The position numbers and the translations under genes were made by a program. Source: Sciurus carolinensis (Eukaryota; Chordata; Mammalia; Rodentia; Sciuridae). Taken from it: a stretch of DNA of 64,000 bases. Below the pieces are notes generated by a model. The model was not told the origin of the DNA. It did not search any database and worked only from the letters and a program-made list of their open reading frames with translations. The stretch spans positions 92,616,581 through 92,680,580 of the forward strand of contig NC_062225.1 in NCBI RefSeq assembly GCF_902686445.1, written 5' to 3'. Numbering within the stretch: the first letter of the stretch is position 1; every line of letters starts with the position of its first letter. Below, one piece after another: positions 12,419-25,795 of the stretch.

Positions 12419-13026
12419 TGTGATGGCTGACAGATCTGGCTGCATGAGAATGTTATAGGCCAGACAGACTCCATTTTGCTCTGAGACTCTGTGTTATGTA
12501 GGAAATAACCTTCTCCCATGGGAACACCCCACCTCCATACCCATCAACAATTGCTTAGCTTCTCCCATGGGAACACCCCGCCTCTGTCCCCATTATCAGT
12601 TACTTTGTGTGACATGTTTAACAATATAAAATGACAATTCCTATGTAATGAAAAATTGCTCTCTTTTGATCCCTATTGCTCCTACCAATGTACCGTGTGA
12701 ACAGTGATTGTGTGGATGTTAGCAACCATTCTTTAGTTTGTACCTAGGTGACCCACTTCCCCCTCTGTCGAAGATCACATGATGTTAGTTTGTAATTTCG
12801 AATCATAGCAACAGACACTTACGATTGATGTGATTTTTGTTATGAGAACCCCTACAACCCTATGGTTGGGCTGTTCTCCCAATAGCCATTTTTGGAAATA
12901 AGCTTCTTCCATGGGAACACCCCACCTCTGGCCCTCCCCCGCCCATCCACAGTCAGCCGGCTAATAAAGACTCAAACTTGGACTTCTCAGTGGTGATCGG
13001 TCTGTTCTTAGGTTGCGCCCACAACA
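12419..13026 (+). mobile_element. Probable solo LTR of an endogenous retrovirus
   Basis: The stretch starts TGTGATGGCTGACAG and ends ...GCGCCCACAACA. It has a TATA-like AATATAAAATG near 12624, the poly(A) signal AATAAA at 12963-12968, and a following TGGTGATCGGTCTGTTC region. A 26 bp segment (CTTCTCCCATGGGAACACCC...) is repeated at 12510, 12559 and 12902. No retroviral gene was seen beside it. The family is not identified and no clear target duplication was seen. Confidence 0.6.
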
Positions 13027-13214
13027 GTGCGCTCAGTTCTGGGGATTCTAGAACATCAGCCATGGCCCTTCCTGCTCCCGGGAGAAGCCTGCATCATCAC
13101 CTTTAAATGAAACCTGCTTCGTATGCTCGCCTTGGCGCGCTCCTCTGATGCTACACTTCAGAACTCGTCACCCGTAAACAGTGGTATCACTGCTGTTGTC
13201 AAAACCTACGGACA

Positions 13215-13294
13215 GGGCTGGGGATACAACTCAGCCCGCAAAGCATTTCCTCGCATGCACAAGGCCTGGGTTCAATCCCCAGCACCAAAAAAAA
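13215..13294 (+). mobile_element. ID-like SINE, diverged
   Basis: GGGCTGGGGATACAACTCAG, a B box GGGTTCAATCCCC and a short A tail mark a diverged copy of the ID family, with ATGCACAAGGCC in the middle as in an older subfamily. Confidence 0.88.
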
Positions 13295-14216
13295 CAGCCA
13301 CTAGAAAAAACGCTGATAAATACGCCCAACTGGCAAATAAGAAGAATCCAAGTGGTTTCCAAGCCTTGGGCTACACCCCTGGGACCCACTTGGAGCCCCC
13401 CATCTCTGGGGAGATGATTCGCCCTCCCTAGAGAGAGACGGCTTCTGTAGACCCCCTCCTGGGAAGTCCTGGAGAAGACCCTCTTGGCCAAGTAACAGCC
13501 ACAGACTTAGAAGGAATCACAGGGGGAGAGCCAGATGTCTTGTCCACTCAGATGGCCACTGGTTGGCCACCAAGGATGATTCAAAGGAGAGGAGCACTCC
13601 ACCGGAGGTTTAGCCGACCTCCATGGAGGGCAGACAGCCATCCCACCAGCCACGGAACCAAGCGGTGATGTCCCGGCTCACGGGCTTCCGCCCAGACCGA
13701 GAGCGGGATCTGGGACCGGGCTCCTTTGTCCTGCCTCTTCGTACTCGCCGCCAGACCAAATCCTCCTGTTGTTCCTTTAGCCCCATTTCCAGAGACGGTC
13801 CCTCCTTTCCCTGAAACACACCTTCACTTTCCACAGGGTCCTCTTTCCTCCCCATCCGGCTCTGTCCTGGGCTTCCCATTGGGATCCCCTGACCTCTGGC
13901 CCTTCTCCGGGCACAAGAGAGAGCTCGGCTGACGTCAGGTAGCGCGGGCCACCAAGCCTGCCACAGGCCTTCCCGACCCCTCCCTCTGACCCCAAGGTCC
14001 CCAAGAACCACTGCCAGGCCACCGCAGGGCTTGGTCACCTTCTGCCCGTGCACTTCCAAATGAACAACAAAACGAAGCCCCAACCCTGTCCTTCCCAGGC
14101 TCCCTCACCTGATCTTCTCGTCTCCCACGACACTCCAAGGTGAGCAGGGAGAAGATGGCAGGGTCCACTGAACTTCTGTGAACGAGGCTGGGAAGAGAGC
14201 CCTGGCAGGGAAACCC
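13295..14216. other. Intronic DNA, nothing recognised
   Basis: A minus-strand open frame of 157 codons at 13610-14083 was examined and shows no known domain. No repeat was recognised. Confidence 0.45.
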
Positions 14217-14738
14217 TCAGGTCCTGCCAGGACCAGCCCTGACCTCAGCCTCCCAACACAGCCACCAACCAAGCCAGGACCAGCCCTGAGCCTCTGCCTC
14301 CCCACACAGCCACCAACCAAGCCAGGACCAGCCCTGAGCCTCTGCCTCCCCACACAGCCACCAACCAAGCCAGGACCAGCCCTAAGCCTCTGCCTCCCCA
14401 CACAGCCACCAACCAAGCCAGACCAGCCCTGAGCCTCAGCCTCCCACACAGCCACCAACCAAGCCAGGACCAGCCCTGAGCCTCAGCCTCCCCACACAGC
14501 CACCAACCAAGCCAGACCAGTCCTGAGCCTCAGCCTCCCCACACAGCCACCAACCAAGCCAGACCAGCCCTGAGCCTCAGCCTCCCCACACAGCCACCAA
14601 CCAAGCCAGACCAGTCCTGAGCCTCAGCCTCTCCACACAGCCACCAACCAAGCCAGACCAGCCCTGAGCCTCAGCCTCTCCACACAGCCACCAAGCAAGC
14701 CACACCAGCCCTCAGCCTCTGCCTCCCAACGATGGCTT
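14217..14738. repeat. 46-48 bp minisatellite
   Basis: About 11 tandem copies of a unit containing CACAGCCACCAACCAAGCCA and GACCAGCCCTGAGCCTC. The motif CAGCCACCAACC starts at 14259, 14307, 14355, 14403, 14449 and 14497, giving a 46-48 bp period. Open frames here are repeat-derived. Confidence 0.95.
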
Positions 14739-15933
14739 CACAGTGACCAGCTAACTCCCACAGGGCCTGGCAGGGACCCCAGGGCCTACTCCATTGCAGG
14801 GCAGCCTCGGAAGATCAGCCCCACCAGCCACGTGCCAGCCGGCCGGGGCCCGCCATGGTGAGGTTCCTCTCTCTGGAACGCAGAAGACTCCGTCCCGACC
14901 CATCTGGTGTAGTTACGAGGTCTCCAGGCAATCGTGCTCAGGTCCCCTCCTGGTAGAAGGGCCGTGGGCTTTGATGGCCGCTGAGTTCATCTAGTGGAAT
15001 CTGAGTCCGCGATACAGAGCTGGAGCGCAGCTGCTAGAGCAGAGGTCTAGACAGAGAAGAGCTGCGCAGTGACAGCCGCCGCGGCGGGGCCGTGCCCTGG
15101 AGCACAGCCTCGGGGATGTGGGTCTCAGTCACCAGGCTCCCTGAGGCTCCCTGAGGCGCCGCCGTCCTGCAGGGCAGGAACTTAGGAAGGCTGGGCCTTC
15201 AGCTCTCAGACCCCTGAAGCGCCACGGCAGTCCCCGTGTGTCACAGAAGCCCAGCGCAAGGTGCTCCAAGACTCGGTCCCTGGGAGGAGCTGAGTGCGTC
15301 TGACTGGCAAGGCCTCCTTTCTGCCTCCCAGGCAGATGTCCCCAGCCCTGCCCAGGCCCTGTCCTCAGGCGAGAGGAAACAAGACTCAGTGACTCCTGCT
15401 AAGGTGGGCCCAGCCTGGCCGCTGCGAAGTCCTGCAACACTGAGCCCCTGACTCCAGGAAACTCGCAACTTCTTGCTTTGCAAAACTCAGCAAAAGGGAG
15501 GAACCACCCTGAACCCCGCCTGGGGATTTAATCACTAACGCCCTGAAGCATCCCAATGACACAGGGGCCACCTAAAGGAGTCTGGTCCCTGACGAGCTCG
15601 GGCAGGGCCCTGGAAGGCCACCTAAGGCCGTCCTCCCCACCTCGAGGTGGCTGCCTCTGTCCCGCTCTACCAAGCAGAGCCCAAGCCCAGAGGGACAAAG
15701 CAAGGAAGGTCTCAGAGCCCAGATGAAGGCCGAGGGAGCCTGCGTTTGAGTCCTGCGGGTTCAGCCACCACCCAGGACAGGTGCCAGCCCCACGGCGCCC
15801 AGTTAGTCTGATGTCTTCCGTGCATGCAGCTTCACCTGTCCCCCTGCAGGGACACCTGGAGACGTGCCTCTGGGAGTGAGAACTCGTGGCGGTGGAGACG
15901 TTTCCCCTTGCTGTCCCCAGCTGGAGCCGCTGG

Positions 15934-15935
<2 letters not shown>
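14739..15935. other. Intronic DNA, nothing recognised
   Basis: GC-rich sequence of DCDC2C intron 3 with only short open frames lacking recognisable domains or paired splice sites. Confidence 0.45.

Positions 15936-15964
<29 letters not shown>
15936..15964 (+). repeat. (CA)n microsatellite
   Basis: Fourteen uninterrupted CA dinucleotides, about 235 bases before the DCDC2C exon 3 donor in plus coordinates. Confidence 0.95.
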
Positions 15965-16198
15965 GCCTCTGCACTCTCGCTTCTGCCTCCCCAGGAAGAC
16001 TGTCCTGTCGACACTGGCCACCGCTGACCGCTTCCCTAACCCAGAGCTCAAGAGAGGAAGGGATGTGGAGCACGGAGGCGGTGCTCCCGGCTCCAGGGAG
16101 GGCTCCCTGCCCCAGAGGAAGGGGAGAGGCGAGAGCAGCGCCTAGACGCGGCCCTCGGGAGCCACCGCGCGTGTGTTCTCACCCACAACCATACTCAC

Positions 16199-16275
16199 TT
16201 TATGTGTCGGGAAACGCGAAGATATGACTGCCACCTGGAAGGCACGTTGATGTCACAGTGCACCACAGGCTTTAT
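16199..16275 (-). CDS. DCDC2C: DCDC2C coding exon 3
   Basis: This exon of 77 nt encodes [20 protein letters not shown] and then VSRHI plus two bases. The acceptor is TTTCTTTCTGCAG and the donor AA|GTGAGT. It matches the linker between the two doublecortin domains of DCDC2C as I recall it. The expected next residues (second domain start) were not found downstream in 1-16190. Confidence 0.88.
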
Positions 16276-19200
16276 CTGCAGAAAGAAACGTGGCCTTAGA
16301 GGTCGTTCAGATCAGCAGATGCTTGCTAAGTGCCAACAGCACGCACGGCACCACCCCAAACATAAATGACCGTGGGACTCCCTTGTGGTGGATAGAACAC
16401 CCAGGAAGGACCCCAGAGGACTCAGAGGGCCAGTGTGGGGTCATTGGGGCTGCAAGCCACGGGCCCCAGGGTGAGCAGCTCAGGTGTGAGAGTGCAGAGG
16501 GCCAGCGGTGAGCGTGGCAGAGGGACCCAGGTGGGCCGTGCCACTCAGGAACGCACCCAGCGGTGCATCCAAGAGCATGTGCCCACCGCCTCTGCTGCCC
16601 TGGGGCTCCACTAGCCGAGTCCTGGTGTTCCAAGGATGGTCAGTGGCTAAGAGACCGGCCAACTGGGCCTATCACAGGTTCAGCCCTGGGAGACGGGTCG
16701 AAACCCCCAGGGAGAAAAGCACAGAGGAGTAAAGTCCCTGCTGGCCCTGCCCTGCTGGCCAGGAGCGTGCAGAGGGACAGCAGAGGGACCCTGAAGCGCA
16801 GCCTCCACCACCTGCGCTGCACAGGCCAGGCTGCCTTGGGAGACCCCTGCGCTGCGGGCTCGTCCGCACGCTGCCCCCAGCCACGTGGTCTCTGTGTGGT
16901 TCCAGCCCCCCAGGAGGAAGCACGCGGTCCCATCTCACCTCCCACCATCGCCTGCCGATCCGACCGCCCAGGCCCCCGTCTGCCTCTGCTCACGCCCCAG
17001 GGAGCCCCGCCGCGTGGCGCAGTCCCCCCCTCATGCCCCAATGGCGGGAGCGCCCTTCCAGGGTCACTGCTGCCTCCTCAGACGCCACGCACCCTGACAG
17101 CACCGCTGCCCGGCAGGGCCTGGGAGGTTCCCCTCGGGCCAGTCAGTCCAGACCCACCCCCTGCATCCCGCCTCCTGCCGTGGGCCTGGCCCCTGCCCCT
17201 GCTCTCCACCACTCCACACCTCTCGTCAGGGTCCCGTCAGACACCCTGGCCTCTGCTACAGGGAGGCCTTCACTCAGAGGCTCCAGCCTCCCCCTCCACC
17301 TGCAGAGCTCACTGCCATCTCTGCAGTGATGCGGCAACAGCCTCCCTGGCAGCAGGAGCAGGACCCGGACCAGTGCCCCTGCCCCAAACATAAGTGACGG
17401 TGGGTCTCCTTCAGGCCCACGCGTGCTCCGCAGAGGTGCTCCCCATGCCCGGCGCCTCTCACTGGTCCTGCCACCCCTCCCCGCACCTCGGAGGTCGGGC
17501 ACACCCCACCCACACCTCACACTGCTGAACCCCTCCCCTCGCAGCCTCCCCCCAAGACCAGACCTCACCTGGAGCGCCAGATGGGACACCCGCTGCTCTG
17601 CACCCAGCAGTCTGCCCCACGGCTGGGTCTGGCAAACACCTCCCTGCACATGCCCCAGCTCAACCTTGCCACCCACCTGCTGCCCCAAGTCCCCACTGAG
17701 CCCGCTGCCTGCCCAGGTCCCCCTCTGAGGCCTGCCTGAGTTACATGCCACCTGAGGGTGGCCCAGGGGCCTCCCAGAGCCTGCTCTGCTCCCTGGTCCC
17801 CTCCATGCCCTGACCCTCCCCAATTCACGTGCGAGATGGGGACATGACTAGCAGGAAGCTCGCTGGAACATTGCAGGTTGAGAAAAGTTACCCACAAAGG
17901 CTCCAGCCAGGTGCTCTGGGTTCTGCACACACTGTCAGAGGCAAGACAGCACCAACAACTGCCCCACGCTTCCCAAGAACCATGTTTCAGAAGGTGGGTG
18001 TTCTGGGCATGTCTCAGGGTCTCAGGAGAAGGGCAAAGGGAGCGGGGAAGACGGAGACCTGCTGAGAGGTCTGCTCCAGCACCCAGCTGCAGCCCTGAGA
18101 TGCCATCAGGCAGGGTGGCCCTGACCTGCAGTCACCGAGAAAGCAGAGCCAGGCTGGTGCAGCCTGGCAGGCTCTGGAGTTGGAGGCCTGGGGTCAAAGC
18201 CCAGCCCAGACTCCGGGAGAGCCAGCGCACCTCTCTGAGCAGCGGTGTTCGCTCTTGGAACAAGAATGGCAGACCTTACCAAGTGCTTAAGAGAAGGTGG
18301 TTTACAGCAGGCAGGAGACACATTACACAGTGGTAAGAACTCAAGTAACCCACGTGAGTCCACACACATGTACACACACACATGCACACACAGGCACACA
18401 CACAGACACACACACGCACACACACGCACACATGCACACACGCACACACACATATGCACATGCAGAGGCACACACACAGGCACGCACACGCACACAAAGG
18501 CATGCACACGCAGGTGCACACACACACACACACAGGCATACACAGGCACACACGTACACACAGGCACACACACAGGCACACATACATGCACACACAGACA
18601 CACATGCACACACGCACGCACACACAGAGGAGCTCCAGGAGAGAGCTCACGTAGGCATCTAGTCTTATTTTGGCCCACGCAAAATTGCGAGCTTTACCCA
18701 CAGGTGGTCCCCAGATCTCCCCGTCTCAGAAGATGGTGCCACCAAGACCTTTTTACCCAACTCCAAAACCCCAGCACCCACTGAGCCCTCTCCACTCAGC
18801 CGCTCTGCCGCAGCACCGCCCCAGCACCGCCCCTCAGCACTGCCTCTAGGACCGCCCCCCAGCACCGCCCCTAGGGCCGCCCCCCAGCACCGCCCCTAGG
18901 GCCGCCCCTAGGACCGCCCCTCAGCACCGCCCCTAGGACCGCCCCCCAGCACCGCCCCTCAGCACCGCCCCTAGGACCGCACCCAGCACCACCCCCTAGG
19001 ACCGCCCCTCAGCACCACCCCCTAGGACCGCCCCTCAGCACCGCCCCTAGGACCGCCCCTCAGCACTGCCCCTAGGACCGCCCCCCAGCACCGCCCCTAG
19101 GACCGCCCCCCAGCACCGCCCCTAGGACCGCCCCTCAGCACCGCCCCTAGGACCGCCCCCCAGCACCGCCCCTAGGACCGCCCCCCAGCACCGCCCCTCA

Positions 19201-22200
19201 GCACTGCCCCTAGGACCGCCCCTCAGCACTGCCCCTAGGACCGCCCCCCAGCACCGCCCCTAGGACCGCCCCCCAGCACCGCCCCTCAGCACTGCCCCTA
19301 GGACCGCCCCTCAGCACCGCCCCTAGGACCGCCCCCCGCTCTGCCCCTAGGACCGCACCCAGCACCGCCCCTAGGACCGCCCCCAGCACCACCCCTAGGA
19401 CCGCCCCTCAGCACCGCCACTAGGACCGCCCCCCAGCACCACCCCTAGGACCGCCCCTCAGCACCGCCCCTAGGACCGCCCCTCAACACCGCCCCTAGGA
19501 CCGCCCCTCAGCACCGCCCCTAGGACCGCCCCCCAGCACAGCACCAGGACCGCTGGTCCCGGCAACCCCGCTAGGCTCTTGCTGCCCACCCCACCCCACC
19601 CCCGCACACGTCCCGTCTTTGCAGCAAGCAGGGAGCAGCCTTGGTGAACACAGCAGGCCGCTCTCTGCAGTGCCCCCTCCTCACACGGCCCACCGGAGCT
19701 GGCGCCCGCTGAGGGTGGTGCTGAGGGAGGGAGGGAGCGAGGGCGGGCCACAGACGCCAGGACAGTGCAGAATGCCTGAGGCCACATGCAGGATCCCAGT
19801 AAACGAGAGAAGCCCTGAAGTCCGCAAACGCACACCCGCCCGCTTCACCCACTGCGTGCTACCTGCGTCCAGACACCAAGGCTGTGAGAGCGCTCCTCTG
19901 CAGAGGTCTATTAAGGTACAGGCACCTAAGAACTCAGGACGCTGTGAAAAGCGCTGATGGCTCTCTTGATGTGTGAATGATTCATCGACCGATATCGTCT
20001 GCCTCATTAAAAAACTCCAGCTCTCGAGTACATGGTTCTGGATTTTTTTGTTCGCTGTACTTCACATCAAGCATCAAGCAAATATGGTTTTCTGCTACTC
20101 TCTGAAAGTGGTGACAGTTTCATTCACACATGTCACAACCAGACCCACGTGTCACTCACCTGTCCTGAGAGGCTGAAGGGGGGGGACTAGACACCTATTG
20201 GCCAAAGCACTAAAACCAAATTGAAGCAATGACAGAAGACACTGAGATCACCACCGACGCTTCTGCTGGCAGCAGCTACAGTTTGCTAAAAGCCAACCAT
20301 GTCTCGGGCTCTTCAAGAGACTCTTTCACACATTCATGACTGATTTTCACACCATCCAAACCACATATCCAGGAGGATCACAAGTTCAAGGCCAGCCTTG
20401 GTAACTTAGCAGGCCCTGTCTCTAAATCGAGGGCAGGATGCAGCTCAGCAGCAGCCGCCCCGGGTTCCATCTGCGGACAGTATGAAGTGCATGTCTGCGG
20501 GAGCGTCCATCCTATCTTCCTCCCGAGAACACCAGCAGGACGCAGCCTGCTGTGAAGAGCTGTCACAACACGTTCTCCTACCGTTTCCAGCACTCGAGTC
20601 CCGGCGCCTGGACAGTCCAGCAGAGTGCTCGGGCCTGTGTTCGAACCCCACCCACCCAGCACTGGCTGCCCTTACGAGCTGATGACGACAGAGCTGTTCG
20701 GTCAGCTCAGCGTCCCTCCTGCAAGCGGTGCAGTTAACAGCGGAACCCACCTCCCAGGGGCCGCTTTCAACAGGAGTAACAAAGGAGAGTGACCGTCCAG
20801 CACTTGGCAGAACTGGACGCCAGCAAAGGGCGCAACCGGCAGGCACAGCCGTCTGTGCTCATCAGGTTCCCAGTCCCCGCGCTCCTCCCCGCCTTCCAAC
20901 CCCGCGGCCCTCTCCACGCCAAGCATCAACTGAAAGGGCTCAAGAGACTGGCACCGAGACCGCATGCGGGTGGCACACCTGGGAAGAACCCCGTGATGAG
21001 CCGCCGGATAGCAGGTGCTCAGCCTGAGAGCGGGAGCAGAAGCGGGTGGAGGCGCCCACCGACACCACACTCCCACCAAGACCAGCTCGGTCCCGCAAAG
21101 GGTAGTGATCACAGCCCCTGCAGTGGACGACCTCCTCCACAAAAGGAAAGGGGTGGGGACGATGAGCATCAAGCACTTCCGGGTCACTGCACGTGCATGT
21201 CCTTCAAGTCCTACAACACCCACGGGCAGTCGTGGGCACCTCAGATGCAGATGGAAGCAACAGAAGTTGCTAGAAACTTTTGGGGACCCAATCCAGAAGG
21301 AAACACTGAAGGGCTTAAGACTGTGCATGTAATTCCACTTCCATAAAACAGTCATGAACACAGCAACTGTGTCTTGAAAGGGGCCCCCTGTGTCCCTGCT
21401 AAGACGGTGAAAGGTAGAATGAATTAAAGGTCTGCCGTCAGGGGATGGGTTAAAAAATAAGGATAAATTCACAGGACAGAATAGTTTTTCAGGCATTAAA
21501 TTTCAGGTTGCAGAAGACCATTTAGAGTATGAGAAAATAATTATGACGTATAGTAAATAAAGATCAGAAAAGATGGTATTAACCGGATGGACATAGTGAT
21601 GCACACCTGTATCCAGCTACAAGCTGGAGGCCAACCTGGACAACTTGGTGAGACCCTGACTCAAGTTTTTAAAAATAAAAGGGTTGGAGATGTAACTCAG
21701 TGGCACAGCAGTTGCCTAGGATGCACAAGGCCTGGGTCCAACCTCAAGTGCCACTAAAAAAGACTCTGTTGATGGATATTGTCATGGCTCAGATATGAGG
21801 TATCCCCAGAAGCTCACGTGGGAGACAAGCAGGAATGTTCAGAGGTAAATGATTAGAGGGTGAAAGGAGTAACAAATCAGTGGACTAATCGACTGATATG
21901 GATTAGCTGGGTGGTAACTGTAGGCAGGTGGGGAGTGGCTGGGGAGGAGGGTCACTGGGGCGTGTCTTTGGGTCTTACTTAGTCCCTGGTGAGTGCAGCT
22001 TTCTCTCTGCTTCCTGAACGCCAGGCCCTTCCACCATGATGCTCATCTGGGCCCAGAGCCATGGAGTCGCTGACTGAGCCTCTGAAACCATGAGCCACAA
22101 ACACATTTCCTCCTCTTGTTCTCGCCAGGTCTTTAGGGCACAGTGACACAAGGAGACTAGAGGAGATTCTATTTCTGTGTGTGAACGTGTGCAGGCCTGT

Positions 22201-25200
22201 GTACTTGCCAGCAGGCATGGAAAACCCGCCAGCAAGGGCGCGACAGGACGCGGCCGCCCGGGGTCGTCTGGGGAGGAAGGGCTGCTGGTGAAGTCTTCTC
22301 CGGCACTTTGCTAAGCAGTTTCAGCAACAACTACGCTTCCATATTTTTGAAATGAACAGAGTGGAAGTTCCAAAAGAAAACCCGGAGAGCTTTTCTGGGC
22401 AAGGACAGCCTCAGCCCCGGGCGAGTGCACGCGGCAGGAGCTGCCGTCCAGGGGACCACTCCCACGCCAGTATGCCCAGCGCGCCTCCAGCTGGGTGCAG
22501 AACCTCCAACCGTCCCAGCATCCTCAGCCAGAAAATGAGGTTCACTGGACGATCAGCAAGCCTCCCCCATCCTAAAATGTTACCTTTCGTTCATATTTTA
22601 TTGAATCCATTGAAACGGGCAAGAATAAGCACAGGCTTAAACTTCAGAAATGTGCCAGTCCCTCCCCATTCCTGGAAGAGGGGAAAACAGGCAGCTGGAC
22701 ACCAAGAAGAACCAGGCACCACTTGCTCTGTGGGGGTGGCACCGAAACAGGACAGCGGAACGGCTCAGGGGAAACGCTCTCCTGGCAAGTCACAATTTAG
22801 GCTGGGATATAACAAATCTGACTTCAGTCCACTGCCCTGAGGCTGTGGGTCCACGGCAGTGCCTGGGTGCAACACTGGAGCTACCAGAAGGTCTTGGCAC
22901 GTGGAGGTGCTACAAGGACACGGGCAATCCCGAGGCTGCGGGTGGGAGGAGGCCAGCTGACCACTCCCCGTGCGGACAGCGCCTCACCCACACCACGAGT
23001 CCTGGCCCCAGCCCTCCGCCGTGCCGACGGTCACCTCCACTTCACAGAAGAGCAAAGACCAGTGCTGCAGAGGAGGAGGCACCTGAGCACCCACCTGAGT
23101 GACACGCCACAAAACAGTCCATTCATTTAAGAAAGTAAAAATCCTGCTAAATGCTAAATAGCAGTAGGCTATGTTACTCAAAGCTGGGGGGTTTTGTCGC
23201 TTACAGAAAAGGTGGGTCCCTATTACGTGAAGGGCTATGCTGCTTGGGGCAAGAATCAAGCACCCCAATGGGATGGTGCCTGTCCCACCCTGCAGACGTC
23301 CCAGACGCCTGTCCCGGGGCAAACCTCTAGATTCAGCATTGCAATGAGCATCAGCTCTGCATAACTTAAAATAGTTCTTCCTGACATCAGACTTTCCAAA
23401 CCCCAAAAGACAAAAAGGAAAATGAGACATTTTAACAAACAATTCCAGGGTGCGCCTCAAAGACCCCAGCTCCCTAGGCTTGGCTCCAGGGTCAGGGGCA
23501 ACCTGAGCTTTCACAAGCCTGACAAGCTCACACAGTGCACTCTGGCCGCCTGGTGGGCACTCCCTGCTAAACACTGCTTCTTAAACTCCAGGTATTCAGT
23601 TCTGACATGAGGTTGTTACCGGCCATCTAATTCATCTCCTCTTCATAGTCAGCCGTGAACACTTACTTCCTTCAACTTTCTCATCTTTGCGGGCTTTCTG
23701 GGAGCTATATGAATATAGCTGCAAAAGAAGAGAGGAGGACACAGTTAGAAGGTGAATACTGAGACAGAAACGTGGTCCGTTTAGAGCTGTGGGCCTTCCA
23801 GCATTGCAGCAGACAGCTCCACAGCCATGCGGAACCAGAGGGAGCCACCCTCAACGCAGAAGCCAGAGCCGCGTGCACAGCAGGACTACAGGACCTCCCG
23901 GCGGGCGCCCCTGCACGGCCCTGTGGAAGCTCTTGCAGGCATCGCTTTCCTGCAAAGCATTTTATTCACCAGAGTGGGCCCGGAGATTATCCCGTTCGAT
24001 AGCTTCTTCCTAAACATGTCTTAAAGGATCAAGATCATGAGCTCAGTGGTGTGTCCACTCTGGCCAAGGTCAGAGCAGAAGCCAGACTCCAGGCCCAGCC
24101 CCCCGGGCCTCCTCGGCTCCTCCTGCCTCACAGGGCTTCCGCACTACTCTTATTTTGCCAAAATGGGGAGGGTTACCAGAATAACATTTCTGAGTTTCAC
24201 TCTTACAGTTTTTTTGCCTTGGGGACTCGTGAAGAACCTTCCAAATTCCCCCAAAATTAAAGTTTTAAGGGATAACAAATAAGACTGTTAAGACTTATGT
24301 CTGATACTAAGGTTTCTTCTGATTTAAGAAAAATCATATTTGAGATTGTGACCATTTTTTGATGATTTCAGCAACAGTCAGAAAAGGGTAAACTTAACTT
24401 GGTAGATGGAAGAAAAACAATTATTCAATACAGTCAAGAGTCACGAGCTTGGATTCTCACAGAGGTCAAGGACAGTGGCAGGGAGCGCAGGGACCGTGGT
24501 GAGGGGGAGGGCCTCTCATGTCCACGTGGTTTACACGTGGAAATGCAGGCACTGACTCTGGGTCCTTGCAAACTATCAAATCCTCTATTTTTTTAACAGA
24601 AACCAAGAGTTCACACTTATACGCATTTTCCCAGTCCTGACACATGGAAGCCAGTTCAAATCTTTGAAAACTGTGTGACTCAAAACAAACAGCTGCCGGC
24701 CCCGTCCAGCCTGTGAGTGTCCAGCTCACTGCTGTTTACAGGCCCTCCGATCAGCTCTTCAAGAGCTTCGTCCAGTCTTTGTGCTTTTCCAGATAGGTTT
24801 TCTTAGCAAATTCTAAATCCCCAAATTCCATATTTGCTTATAAGCATTAATCTCCCAACTGAGACACCTGATTATTATTAAATGGAAGGAGTAAAAATAA
24901 AGACAAAAATTAAGACATAAAAAGATCCTACAGAGTCAGCATGGTGGCACACCCTGCAGTCACAGGAGGAACACAAGTTCAAGGCCAGCCTCAGCAACTA
25001 GAGGACCCTGTCTCATAAAAAGCTCAGTAGTCAGGCGATGGTGCACGCCTGTAAGTCTAGCAGCTCAGGAAGCTGAGACAGGAGGCTGAGAAAGGAGGAT
25101 CGTGAGCTCAAAGCCAGCTTCAGCAACAGCAAGGCTGTCTCTAAATAAATAAATATTCAGAGAACCTATCTGTAAATAAAATACAAAATAGGGCAGGAGG

Positions 25201-25759
25201 GGTGGCTCAATGGTCGACCCCCAGTGTCTGGGGGAAATCCTACCTAAAGCTGGCTGTTTCAATGTTAAGAACACTTAACTGGAGCAGCACCAGGGATCAA
25301 CCCATTCCTCAGAGAGCTGTGAGCAGGACGAGGTGTGGGAGGGCCTGCGGGTGGGACCCGCCTCTCTGGGGTAGGCAGGCAGTGGCTTGTGAAGCACAGA
25401 TTGGGAGGAGGCCAGGAGGAGGCCGGCTGCTGCTGGCCAACTTCCCCCTGCTGCTTCCAGAGAACAAGGAGGGGAGCAGCCAGCTCCCCACACGTGCAGT
25501 GGGTCCATGGTAGCCAGCCCCACTCACTGGTGAGGAAACAGGCCTCTGCGAGGTCACCTGACCACCCGAGCTCACTCAGGTGGAAGCCCTGAATCAAACC
25601 CACGCAGGGGAGGCGGGAGCAGAGGCGCCCCGGCGGCTTGACCTGAAGACGCCTTCGCATCCACTCAGCAACAGGCTCTTGAGGCGAAGAGGACGCTGTC
25701 CTATTATAATCCAGATCACTCAGGGTCCTTCCCCAAAACACACACATGTGCGAGCGCAT

Positions 25760-25795
<36 letters not shown>

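Noticed and set aside
18359..18784. His/Thr-rich and Cys/Val-rich frames
   Set aside because: Low-complexity translations of the CA-rich tract.
20702..21496. 264-codon minus-strand frame
   Set aside because: No recognisable domain, no splice context, and alternative overlapping frames of similar length on the other strand.
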